A stretch of DNA of 64,000 bases, taken from positions 29,636,214 to 29,700,213 of the forward strand of contig NC_064433.1 of the NCBI RefSeq assembly GCF_023343835.1, written 5' to 3'. Positions within the stretch are counted from its first letter, which is position 1, and every line of letters begins with the position of its first letter. This stretch comes from Lagopus muta (lineage: Eukaryota; Chordata; Aves; Galliformes; Phasianidae). The notes beneath the pieces were generated by a model that was given only the letters and a program-made list of their open reading frames with translations, was not told the origin of the DNA and did no database searches. Positions 51,961 to 62,102 of this stretch are shown piece after piece. Both the position numbers and the translations under genes were made by a program.

Positions 51961-54900
51961 TAGCAGATTGAGGTATTACATCTAGGTAATAGCAATGACA
52001 TTAATGTGAAACAGAGAAAGATGTGATGCCTGCATGAATTCCCTGCATCATACAGTAGAGCAGGTGGCCCTGACCATCACTAGACTGCTCTTGACCGCCT
52101 TTGGTAATTCTTCAGAGAGAAAGACCACGTCAGCTCTTTCCTTGCAGCAGTAAAAGTCCATCTTTCTGTACTTATTTTGTGTTAAAAGATGAGTGTGCAT
52201 TCTTATGAATAATTTTATTTCTGTTATTTTTTTTATTAGAGAAATAGCAAGCTATGTCTAAAGACTGGGTGGCATTTTAGATGAAGGCAGAGAGCAGTGC
52301 TTGTCAACTGCATTTGCTTCCCCTGCAGTTTGTAGTTCACACCAGGTCCATGAGACCAGCAGAGTCAGGTAGGACGGACTCCACAAGAAGGCTGATGGAG
52401 ACATTTTGGCTGCTAACATTGGCCTTCAATTGGTCTTCAAACCAACCTATTGGTTGGATTGATAAGAAACTGGAGCTCTTGGGTTCCCATTATACATGAT
52501 GTACTGTGCGAAGGCATCACATTTCTAGCTAGGTCAGTAGCTGAGACCTCGAGTATGTACATTTTGTGACATTAGGTTACCTTTGAGTGCAAAAGCTGAG
52601 AAGTGCAGTTCTCCCTGATGAAGGCTCACCTTCCCAGCTGGATGAAGACCTGTGAACCATGTGAAGAGGAGGCAGGGATCTTACCCTGGCAGGCGGTGCC
52701 ATGCTGCAGGCACACTGGGAGCTTGGCTACCCGTGTCCGGTGCACGGCCTGCTGGGCAGCAGTAGCAAGGCCCATGCAGAACTTGCTTCCTTTTGCCTTA
52801 GCTCCTTCAATGGTAGAATCAGTGTGCTGATTATTTTTCCTTCTGCCTGGAAAGCATTGCCTTCCTTCCACTGGTGAAAGCAGCGTACAAAGGTGAGATA
52901 TTTTATCTGCCCGTTGCACTGTTTGGTGTGGCTGTTTGCCAGGTGCAGTGTTTCTGAGACTTGGAAAAGAAAAACTGGTATCAAAATACATTGGTTTATA
53001 CACACTGAAGCGAGACTCCATCTTTTAGGAGCATTTTAACATTGTTTTTTAAAGAAGGTAAGCTCATATCTTAATGTGGGAAGTTTTCAGGTAGTTTTCT
53101 GCAAGTATTACACAGGCAAATACAGAACAGTGGGTGCATGAGGATGGCTTACCTTAAGTTGCATCTTTGGGACATTTGTTGCTCAATTTAGCTCTTCAAC
53201 TTCAAAATTTTAATTTCAGCAATTTTAGTTCACAAAACAATGCTGAGTTTTACAGTAATAAATAATTGTTTCCTCGACTATAGCTGATCACACCCATAAG
53301 CAAATCTTTCAGGCCGTGGGCCATTTTCTGTTCGGTTAGTAAGTTACAAAGATGCCCATCACTGTAATATCTCTGAATCCACAAATAGTAATTGAGAGCT
53401 ATCCACATCTTGCAGTCAGTTTTGTAGGCTAATATTATTCTTTCAACAATAACTGATGTGTTCAAACTCATTAGAACAGGCGGGCATTTAATTAGATACC
53501 ATGTCCTCAGATTTAACCCAAACAATAGGCCGTGATAAACCAGTGTTGCAACATATTTGTCTTAGAAGGAGATGTTGACTTTGGCTCTTAGCTGTTTGTT
53601 TTATTGTTCATTTATTGTAGCAAAATGGAATAATCTGATTTGATTTTATTTGTGTATGTCAAATTATCTGAGGAATATTATAATGAAACATTTTAGGAGC
53701 ATTTATTTCCAAATAAAAATATGACCAAGTAAATATGAACAGATGTCTTGTGGTTTTTAAGTCTTAGTTTGTAGAAAACCTTTGGTTTCATTCAGGAGAA
53801 CATTAGCATTAGTTCAGCCTGGTTGAACAAAAACACTTTTAAAAAGTGTGTTTAATTGATTATTACATCTCTTATAAGCAGGAAAATAAATGTTTAGAAG
53901 CCTTTTCAGCTACTAGGGAGTACTCATAGCTGATTAGCTTGAGGAACTGCTATCTGAAGAGCAGAAGGTAAGAGAGAGAGAATGATTTTTCCTAAGGATT
54001 ATGTCCTAAAGCAGATCTTTAAAGATTAACTTTAAACTCAACCCAGTACAAGGCACATTGCGCAAGGTGCCAGTTTGGGAGAACAGGCAACACAGGCACT
54101 GTAACATGGATACATTTTTTTTATTTTTTATTTTTTTTAGGGAATGTCTTCATTTCTTTTTTGGGGGGTTGTTGAGAATAAACTTTTCAGGGACATAAGG
54201 TGTCTTGTTGGTTTTTTTTTCCTTGCATTCTCATTTGTTTGTGAATGCCTTGGGACCTCTTCTTTTGATGGTTTCACTGGTAGAAAACTGAGTTATATGA
54301 ACTTGTGGGCCATTCCATGCGGCTACAGAAACAGACATGGAGATAAGGATTTGTTTTTGTAATATGCTTTATTCCATATTTTTATGTTTGTGGAATACAG
54401 AGAGAAGTAACGTAGAAAAGTGGATTTTATGAGAGTTTCAGAGTCCCGGTAGTGTGTCCCTTGATTTGTAGATGAACACAGAACTGTAGACAGCCTTAGT
54501 CCATCCTATGTAAGTGAACTAGAGGAGTCTCCAGCTTTCTCCTGTTTTTCCCCAGCATGGCATATAAATCAGGGCTGCCATCCATGCTACCTTTATCTCT
54601 TGCTCATATCCTTGGAAGTCAGGGAGGATCAAAGGATATGCAGCAGAAATCAGTATTGTTTTCATGAGTGCTATTTCATGGCAGTTTTAGTCTTCTGACT
54701 TGATTGACATCTGGAAAACCAGTTCCCTGCCCCTTTGCTTCTGCTGTCCTTTTCTGGTCATTGGGCACAGCACATACAGCTCTCTTTGATGCTCTCCCAG
54801 GCCTGTGAAGGCAATTGCTGGCCTTGTTCTGTCACGCGTGCCTTAGACCATGCAGCTCTTTGGTAGGGTGATGCTGACAGAAAGTAAATAGCAGCTCATT

Positions 54901-55977
54901 TTGCATTTTTTTTATCTGTATACTGCATAGTTCAGCCACATAGAGACTATGAAGGTCATTCTTCTTCAGCTAAACGCGTTTTTATGTTCTGATTACCTGG
55001 CCAGAATGAAATTTCTCTGTCTTATGGAAAATTTTCTCTAAGTCAGACTCTCACATTGACTTTCCTACAACAGACTGAGACTACACTAGTAGTCTTACTT
55101 TTTCTTATCACACACTGAATCTCAGGCAGAGAAACCCATGACTTTGCAATCCACCATTAATGCTGCTTGCAAAAGACCTACAAGTTGCTGAAGGGTTATC
55201 TGTGAATCTTTCTAATTATTGAGCCTGACCTGCTACGAGTTACCTATTCCACTCTTTATTTGAATTTTTTAATTTAATTCTCACAAACTTTGGGTACTTG
55301 TGACCACAGACTGTATTCATAGGTGCATCATCCACCATTATGAAGGCAGCAGTTCTAAAACAAAACACTTCTTTTTTTTCTTAAAGAAACAACTTTGATA
55401 ATGTTTTTCACAATTTCTTCTGAACTTAATGCTTATTTCCTCATTAACAACAGTCCTTTGTAATGATTCTAACTTGATATGTAGTATCAACATTAACATC
55501 TATAGACAGTATGCAGTGAGTATAGCAGTCAGTTTTTATGTTTAACTTTGTGTCTAGAAAAAAAAACTTATTTTGATTTTGATTTCCCAACCCTGTTGAA
55601 AATCAATACTGAAGTAGAGAATGGACAAAGAAAGAGTGTTTTTGTAGCTTTAAAGAGAGAGTAAATGATAAAATGACAAGTGTTTGATTTTGGAAATTGC
55701 TTTCTGTTTAAAACTTGGCTGTGCAATCCAGGGGGAGCAATAAATTCATTTAGCCCAGAACTTCACAATTATCTCTGCTGTTCATCCCTTCCTCATGCTG
55801 AGAGCGCTTTTGTCACTAAATGGCATTAATATCATTTCTGTGTCAGTCTGAAATGTAAGCATACAGAAGAGTAGATAGTGGCCAGTGTGTACCCATTTAG
55901 AGATTAACAAATTCTCTTTAATTGTTAATTGTTAACAATCCTGTCATGTTTACAATAGGCAGCTCACAAATAAAGTA

Positions 55978-57484
55978 GATGAAGGTGCCAAGGGAGCTGG
56001 TGGGGGTGATTGCCGAGCCGCTCTCGGCCGTCTACCAGGGCTCCTGGTTATCTAAGAGGTCCCAGAGAATTGGAGGCTTGCCGATACGACTCCCATCTAC
56101 AAGAAGGGCCGTAAGGAAGATCTGGGGAATTACAGGCTTGTTCAGCTTGACCTCAGTACCAGGGAAAGTTATGGAGCAAATCATCTTGGGTGAGATCACA
56201 CGGCACATGCACGGTGTCCAGAGGATTAGGCCCCACCAGCATGGGTTCATGAAAGGCAGGTCGTGCCTGACCAACCTCATCTCCTTCTATGACTGGGTGA
56301 CCAGTTTGGTAGATGAGGAGAAGGCTGTTGATGTAGTCTACCTAGACTTCAGCAAAGCCTTTGGCACAGTCTCTCACAGTATTCTCCTGGGGAAACTGGC
56401 TGCCCGTGGCCTGGACAGGTATCCCTTTCTTTGGGTAAGGAACTGGCTAGAGGGCCGTCCTCAGCAGGTAGTGATGAATGGAGTTAAGCCAGCTGGGAAT
56501 CCATTAAAAGTGGTGTCCCCCAGGGGTCAGGACTGGGGCCCATCTTATTTAGTATCTTTATTGATGACCTAGATGAGGGGATTGAGTGCACCCTCAGTAA
56601 TTTGCAGATGACACCAAGCTAGGAGGTGGTGTCGATCTGCCTGAGGGTAGGGCGGTCCTTCAGAGGGATCTGGATAAGCTGGACCGCTGGGCTGAGGTGA
56701 ATGGGATGAGGTTCAACAAGGCCAAGTGTCGGGTCCTGCACTTTGGCCACAACAACCCCATGCAGCATTACAGGTTTGGGGATGGATGGCTGGATGAGTG
56801 TGAAGAGGAAAGGGACCTGGGGGTGTTGGTTGATGCTCGGCTGAACATGAGCCAACAGTGTGCCCAGATGGCCAAGAGGGCCAACGGCATCCTGGCCTGC
56901 ATTAGAAATAGTGTGGCCAGCAGGAGCAGTGATTGTCCCCCTCTACTCAGCTCTGGTGAGGCTGCACCTCGAGTATTGTGTTCAGTTTTGGGCTCCTCAC
57001 TACAGGAAAGACGTTGAGGCCTTGGAACGTGTCCAGAGAAGGACAATGAAACTGGTGAGGGGTCTGGAGCACAAGTCTTACGAGGAGCGGCTGAAGGAGC
57101 TGGGATTGTTCAGTCTGGAGAAGAGGAGGCTCAGGGGAGACCTCACTGCACTCTACAACTTCCTGAAGGGAGGTTGGGGTGAAGAGGGGTTTGGCCTCTT
57201 CTTCCGGGCAACAAACAGGACCCGGGGAAATGGCCGCAAGTTGTATCATATCAGAGGAGGTTTAGATTAGACATGAGGAAGATCTTTTTCTCTCAGAGAG
57301 TGGTCAGGCACTGCAATGGCTGCCCAGGGAGGTGGTGGAGTCGCCGTCCCTGGCAGTGTTCAAGAGGCGCCTGAGAGAGGAGCTGAGATGTGGTTTAGTG
57401 CTTGTGGTAGCAGTGGTAATAGGAGGACAGTTGGACTGGATCATCTTGTAGGTCCTTTCCAACCTTGTGATTCTATGATTCTAA
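55978..57484 (+). mobile_element. 5'-truncated CR1 LINE with decayed reverse transcriptase ORF2
   Basis: CR1 is the main avian non-LTR retrotransposon. This 1.5-kb copy keeps the C-terminal part of ORF2: the RT words HQHGFMKGRSCLTNLISFYD and VVYLDFSKAFGTVSHSILLG, a tttgcagatgac (FADD) catalytic motif at about 56601-56612, then [20 protein letters not shown] and [17 protein letters not shown]. The frame is broken: a base is missing just before FADD, so the motif lies in a different frame from the upstream RT block. There are further shifts downstream near 56910 and near 57270. The end is CCTTGTGATTCTATGATTCT, the CR1 octamer tail. It is dead, but the longest copy here. Confidence 0.92.
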
Positions 57485-58764
57485 GGTGAATATTTTTTCT
57501 TTTAAAATATGGGAAAATTAAGGATTAAGAAATCATCAAGGGGTTAAGAGCAGCACTTAACAATTAGGTGAGTATGTAACTCTCTAGAATAGAATATAGA
57601 TGCACAATTTACTGTGAGATCCTCATAAATATACACATATAAACATATAAACATATCTAAAATGTTTCAGATTATCAAGACTTGTTCCTTCATTTCACAT
57701 CACAGTTACAAACAATTTAAAAAACAATGTTCTAGATATTACGCATACATTTATATTTTGAATTTGATTTATATGTTGAAAAATTCATCAAGTGAGATTT
57801 AATGTCAGTGTAGACATATATTTTTATACATCTTTGAGAACAAAATCATACTGAAATTATGAAAATGAAAATTACTATATTTTACTATACAAAGTATACC
57901 TAAAAATACATTGTCACTAGTAACTTCTGAAAATAAAATTGTCTTGCCCACTGATTCATGGCCCTAACAAGATACTTTGTGAGACTTAGCTAGAAAGCAC
58001 ATAGTTGAATGTAAAGGATGACTGTCTATATATGCTGGGAGAACACCAGTCTAATGATTCTTGAAGATGATGTATGACATTGTGCTGTTTTAATAAGCAA
58101 AGTCCGCTGTACTTTAGACTGTCTTGAAATTGATGCTGAGACCCTAAATTAACAAGGAAAAAGCACTGTTGTGTAGCAGTGTTTCTTCCCTCAGCTCAGC
58201 CACTTCAGTGCTTCAGAAGTTTTCCTTTGCACAGTTGTCTCTGTTTGTGAATTGAGAGTTCACTGTAGAGTAATGTAATTCTCTGAAGTGGAACACTTAT
58301 GAGAGACAGCTGTAATTGCCCAAGGTTTCTGAGGCACTATCAGTATGCTTGTGCTATTGGTTTGGAGCCACTGCTGCACTGGAAAAACCTTCAGCAAACT
58401 CTTCAGTCTATGCTTGTTTGCTTTGTAAGCAGACTCACTATGGCTCTGGCTGTCTTCAGGGGCTTTCCCTTATTATTTATATTTTGTGGACTTTTTTGGA
58501 AATGTGCTGCATTTATCCAGGTTATTGAACTTCCACTGCCACTGCCAGAGGAAATTTAGTGCAAGTAGCATTACAATTAAGAACTTGTAGTAGGCATCTC
58601 TACAAACGCTTGGGAAGTTCAGCTGTTAACTTCATGGCTCTTACTAATTGCACAGTGCAGCCCCAATGCTACTTACAAACATATTAAAAAATAATTAACA
58701 GAAACTATCAGGAGACTCCTCAACACTGTTTACTCATAGACTTTCTGTATTTCTCTGACCAAGA
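57485..58764 (+). other. TMEM117: TMEM117 intron 2, between CR1 and the nested GPCR
   Basis: AT-rich unique sequence. Open frames at 58299-58559 and overlapping positions lack support. Confidence 0.6.
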
Positions 58765-58786
58765 ACAAAAGCAGATCCTTAGAGCT

Positions 58787-58792
58787 TTTATT
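58787..58792 (-). terminator. Candidate polyadenylation signal of the nested GPCR
   Basis: A minus-strand AATAAA about 265 bases past the GPCR stop. It would give a short 3'UTR; its use is inferred. Confidence 0.4.
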
Positions 58793-59057
58793 CATTGTTC
58801 ATTCATATCAGATGTACATGTGGGGAAGAAGTGCTGTGTCACAATAGATTAATGTATATTTATGACAATAATATTTAAAGTACATATAATAGCATTTCTT
58901 TTCCAGTGGATTTAGATGTTAACTTTTACTCTACATTGCTGTCTATTCTTGCCTACTCGAGGGATTGGTGCACTATACAGGAGATGAAATTTTAAACTGT
59001 TCCGACGGTACAAAGCTCAATGGGTAGGAAGAGATGCATGTCTTTGTAAACTGACCT

Positions 59058-60065
59058 TTAAGTCACTGTTCTTGGGGATACAGTGATGTCCCTTGCCCTG
59101 TGTGTTAGACAGCAGCAGCAGCATTGGCATTTGGGATGACATTTTATATTTTTTATTTTTTGATAGAATGTTTTATTTGCTACTGTAAAAATGATTGGAT
59201 CAAGGCAACTGTTGATGCTGCAGATGATCTCTGTGATTTGAAAAACTACCATTAATCTACTTATGCTCTCAGAGGATGGTTGATAACAGTTTTTGTAAAT
59301 TATCATCACCATCATTGTAATGTGATACGGTGTGAAAGACACAGCAAATACAATCATAGCAGCTGAAATCAGTAAAAGAGGCCTAATAATTCTATTTCTT
59401 CTTTGCTGACGTTTACAGAGTTGTAGTAGTGCTTTGAGAGTCAACATATAGCATGTAAAGATGACTGTGACTGGGATTAGAAACCTCAATACAATCTTGG
59501 AGAGTATGAATGGCACTTCGAATTGTAAGGATTTTCCAATGTCATCTTGGGAACTTGTGTTGTTGTGCTGTCTTCCAGCTTTAATTGTGCAGAAGATCTC
59601 TGGCACTGATGCAAGAACTATGAAGATCCATACAGCAGCAGTACAAAACATGGCCTTTCCTTTGTTCCACCATGTTAATGAAGAGATAGGATGGACAGCA
59701 CCTAAGTATCTATCAAAACTGATGAGTGTTAAGAAGTAGACACTTCCATATATATTAATGCTAAAAAATAGTCTTATGATGTAAAAAAATGTTTGATTGA
59801 TATAGTTTTCTGACTTCTGGAGACTATGATATACTGAAAAAGGTGCCATAAGAATCCAAGTGAGGTCACACAATGCCAAATTAAATAGAAATATGCTGTT
59901 AGTATTCCAGGTCTTCACGCAGTACACATAATGTCGAAGGGCAAGTATGTTGCCTAGAAATCCCACTATCAAAGTGAGAAGGCTAACCAGAATCAGCAAA
60001 TAGCAGTACCACTCCAGCTTAGGATGGTTGTTGCAAATGAAAATAATGCATGTATCATTTGTCAT
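59058..60065 (-). CDS. Class A GPCR, P2Y/SUCNR1/OXGR1-like, nested in TMEM117 intron 2
   Basis: An intact 335-residue seven-transmembrane receptor of the purinergic delta branch, predicted at the plasma membrane. Landmarks: G38-N39 in TM1, D67 in TM2, D118-R119-Y120 ending TM3, W146 in TM4, P198 in TM5, SFTPYH with P246 in TM6, D289-P290 (DPIIF) in TM7. Sequons lie at N3, N90, N168 and N169. The C-tail has a palmitoylation-type cluster CHPKCQCCCCC. Start: M1 (60065-60063) is preferred over a methionine 14 codons upstream, because a splice acceptor (TTTTCCCCTTCAG|GCCC) lies between them. An unseen 5'UTR exon is therefore likely. Odd: TM3 position 3.25 is F94, not cysteine, and ECL2 (about 160-182) has no cysteine. 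The ligand is unknown; SUCNR1-, OXGR1- or P2Y-like assignment needs a tree. Confidence 0.9.
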   Translation of the reverse strand: MTNDTCIIFICNNHPKLEWYCYLLILVSLLTLIVGFLGNILALRHYVYCVKTWNTNSIFLFNLALCDLTWILMAPFSVYHSLQKSENYINQTFFYIIRLFFSINIYGSVYFLTLISFDRYLGAVHPISSLTWWNKGKAMFCTAAVWIFIVLASVPEIFCTIKAGRQHNNTSSQDDIGKSLQFEVPFILSKIVLRFLIPVTVIFTCYMLTLKALLQLCKRQQRRNRIIRPLLLISAAMIVFAVSFTPYHITMMVMIIYKNCYQPSSESISRLMVVFQITEIICSINSCLDPIIFTVANKTFYQKIKNIKCHPKCQCCCCCLTHRARDITVSPRTVT

Positions 60066-60068
60066 CTT

Positions 60069-60082
60069 TCCATGGAATGGGC
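60069..60082 (-). other. Predicted start of the GPCR coding exon (3' splice site at 60083-60084)
   Basis: On the minus strand, a pyrimidine run ends in CTTCAG just before GCCCATTCC; the exon would begin at 60082. SUCNR1 and P2Y genes commonly have a noncoding exon upstream of a single coding exon, which fits. Confidence 0.55.
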
Positions 60083-60987
60083 CTGAAGGGGAAAAACAGA
60101 CCAACAAATTTTAAATAATATCTAAATTTATTGAATTGACAATTAAAAACTTTTTAGTTAAATCCATTTAAACCGGTGAAAGAATTCAGAATATGGGAAG
60201 TACAAGTTCTCCTCTATCTGAAAAAAATGCAAATTCCAAATAGACATCACTTAAAGCTTACTATACAGCAATGCCATCAAAGGCAGAGCTTCATGAACCT
60301 TCTTAAAAACCCTTGTAATATGCCCTAATATTTAGTGTAGTGCACAACACATGAGAGAAAAAAGGCATGCACCCTTAATAACAGCAGATTCCCTTTGCTG
60401 ACTAATACATCTGTTTCTAGCTTTGCAGGAAGCAGAGAGAAAAGCAGAAGGATAATAAATGGCCACGCTCACTCCACCCTTGCAGTGACTGGCTTGGGTA
60501 CCTGTACTGGGCCTAGAGGCATTTGTAATGTGGGTAGCTGTGCAGTGGGCTGTGGCTGAGGTCCAGAAGAAAGTATTAAAAAAAATGAGGTTGTGCTGAA
60601 GGCAACACCAACATCTATATCCAAAGCAGTGAACAAAATGCCTGTTTGCTATTGTATGCATGATTTTTGTTGGCATTCTTCTCTAAACAGATGTTCCAGG
60701 CCAAAACCATTGTGGTTTTGATAGGGATAGAAAGAGTTCATTTTGTCTCAGTCATTATTGTCCAGAATCTATCAGCACCTATTATGGATAATTTGGAATA
60801 TAGATCTGCAGTGTGTTTTTCAAAGCAAGGTTTTCATGCTTGCAGACTCATTTTTAGTCCCATAGATTTTGAACTCCTAATTAAAAACAAAAATGAAAAC
60901 AACACAAAACCAAGGCTGGAGTGTTTTACCAGGGTGAACTGTCACCAAATTCATTGTCATGTTTCTAGAACCTCTCTCCAAATGATG
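60083..60987. other. DNA upstream of the GPCR coding exon
   Basis: This should contain the intron or promoter of the nested receptor. Open frames at 60332-60676 (-) and 60667-61080 (+) are not recognisable; the latter runs into a CR1. No promoter is identified. Confidence 0.5.
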
Positions 60988-61190
60988 AAAGAGAACAGAT
61001 TGCCCAGAGAGGCTGTGGATGCCTCATCCCTGGAGGCATTCAGGACCAGGTTGGATGGAGCCCTGGGCAGCCTGATCTGATGGATCGCAGACCCACCGAC
61101 AACAGGGGAGTTAGAACTAGATGGTCTTCAAGGTCCCATTCGAACCCAAGCCATTCTTTGATTCAATGATTTTGTAACTCAATGATTCTA
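60988..61190 (+). repeat. CR1 LINE 3' fragment
   Basis: AGATTGCCCAGAGAGGCTGT, CATCCCTGGAGGCATTCAGG and the end CCAAGCCATTCTTTGATTCA mark a short plus-strand CR1. Confidence 0.85.
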
Positions 61191-62027
61191 TTTTAATCTG
61201 TAAGGTCTGTCCAAGTTAGAACTTTGTATGAGGGTCATAAAATCAGCCATTTAAAAATCAGAATCCACTACCGCACTTGATAAGAAAGCGGGATAAAATT
61301 TTACTCAGCATTTACTCACTTTACATAGAAGGAAGAGCTCTTTTCCATAATGTTATTGATTACTCAATAACTTTTGAACTTTTTCGACTGTTAGGCTGAT
61401 AGTAGTGCTTTTTTGGAACGTGGTCTTTTGCTTTCGTACCTCCCTTAATATTGCTTTTCTGAAGGTATGTCCACAGAATAGCTCAGAGCATAACAAGTAA
61501 GAGCTATGAGCTGCTAATTAAAAACTGCATTATTTTGCTTTACAAATTTATGGCTCACCCAGATAATGTACTTAGGAAAAGTTAGTTCAAACTGTACTGA
61601 ATAACATTACGAAGGAAAGTTATTTCTGTACAAGTTCAGCAACAAAAGCAGTCAAATGGCTTTCCAGAAATGTTGAAAGCCATGTGGTGAACTTTTGGTG
61701 TTTTTAAGAGATTGGAAATATTTGTTATTTAAATGTATATTGTTAAGTATTGAAGCACTGTACTTTAACCTGGGGTAACAGTATTCTTTCTCTATATTTC
61801 TCCATGGTCTTTATGGATATCAAATTTTATATAATGTTCTTCTTCTACCAATGTTTATAAGGTGAAAACATAAATTCTTTAAAATGTAGCCACCCTAATG
61901 ATACAATACCATTAAGTAACATTTGCTTTACAGCGTGTTCAGTTAAAAGGAGTTTTAATATGTATAGGAAAGTTATATTTTCCTATAATCATCTTGGCTA
62001 AATCTCACTTGTACTTTGAATTAAACT
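61191..62027 (+). other. TMEM117: TMEM117 intron 2 DNA between CR1 copies
   Basis: AT-rich; nothing recognised. Confidence 0.6.
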
Positions 62028-62102
62028 GTATTGGGTTGGACTCAATGATCTCTGGAGGTCCCTTCCAACCCCTACAATTCTGTGATTCTGTGATTCTGTA
62101 TT
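62028..62102 (+). repeat. CR1 LINE 3' terminus
   Basis: GGGTTGGACTCAATGATCTC and GGTCCCTTCCAACCCCTACA are followed by three GATTCTGT-type octamers, the CR1 terminal repeat. Only about 75 bp of the element remains. Confidence 0.9.

Larger units (their letters stand above)
48714..55977 (+). other. TMEM117: TMEM117 intron 2, third part
   Basis: AT-rich unique DNA with a TA-rich run at 50431-50459 and a TTCATTTA-type run at 51927-51960. Open frames up to 141 codons (50167-50592) have no recognised similarity. No gene annotated. Confidence 0.6.

Noticed and set aside
52626-53021. A 131-codon minus-strand open frame in TMEM117 intron 2, in slightly GC-richer DNA
   Set aside because: No recognisable similarity, overlapping frames on both strands and no promoter or splice support.
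56032-57249. Minus-strand open frames opposite the CR1 element
   Set aside because: They are antisense shadows of CR1 ORF2.
60066-60107. The 14-residue upstream extension of the GPCR (MLVCFSPSGPFHGK)
   Set aside because: It translates a pyrimidine tract and a 3' splice site, so it is most likely intron and 5'UTR.
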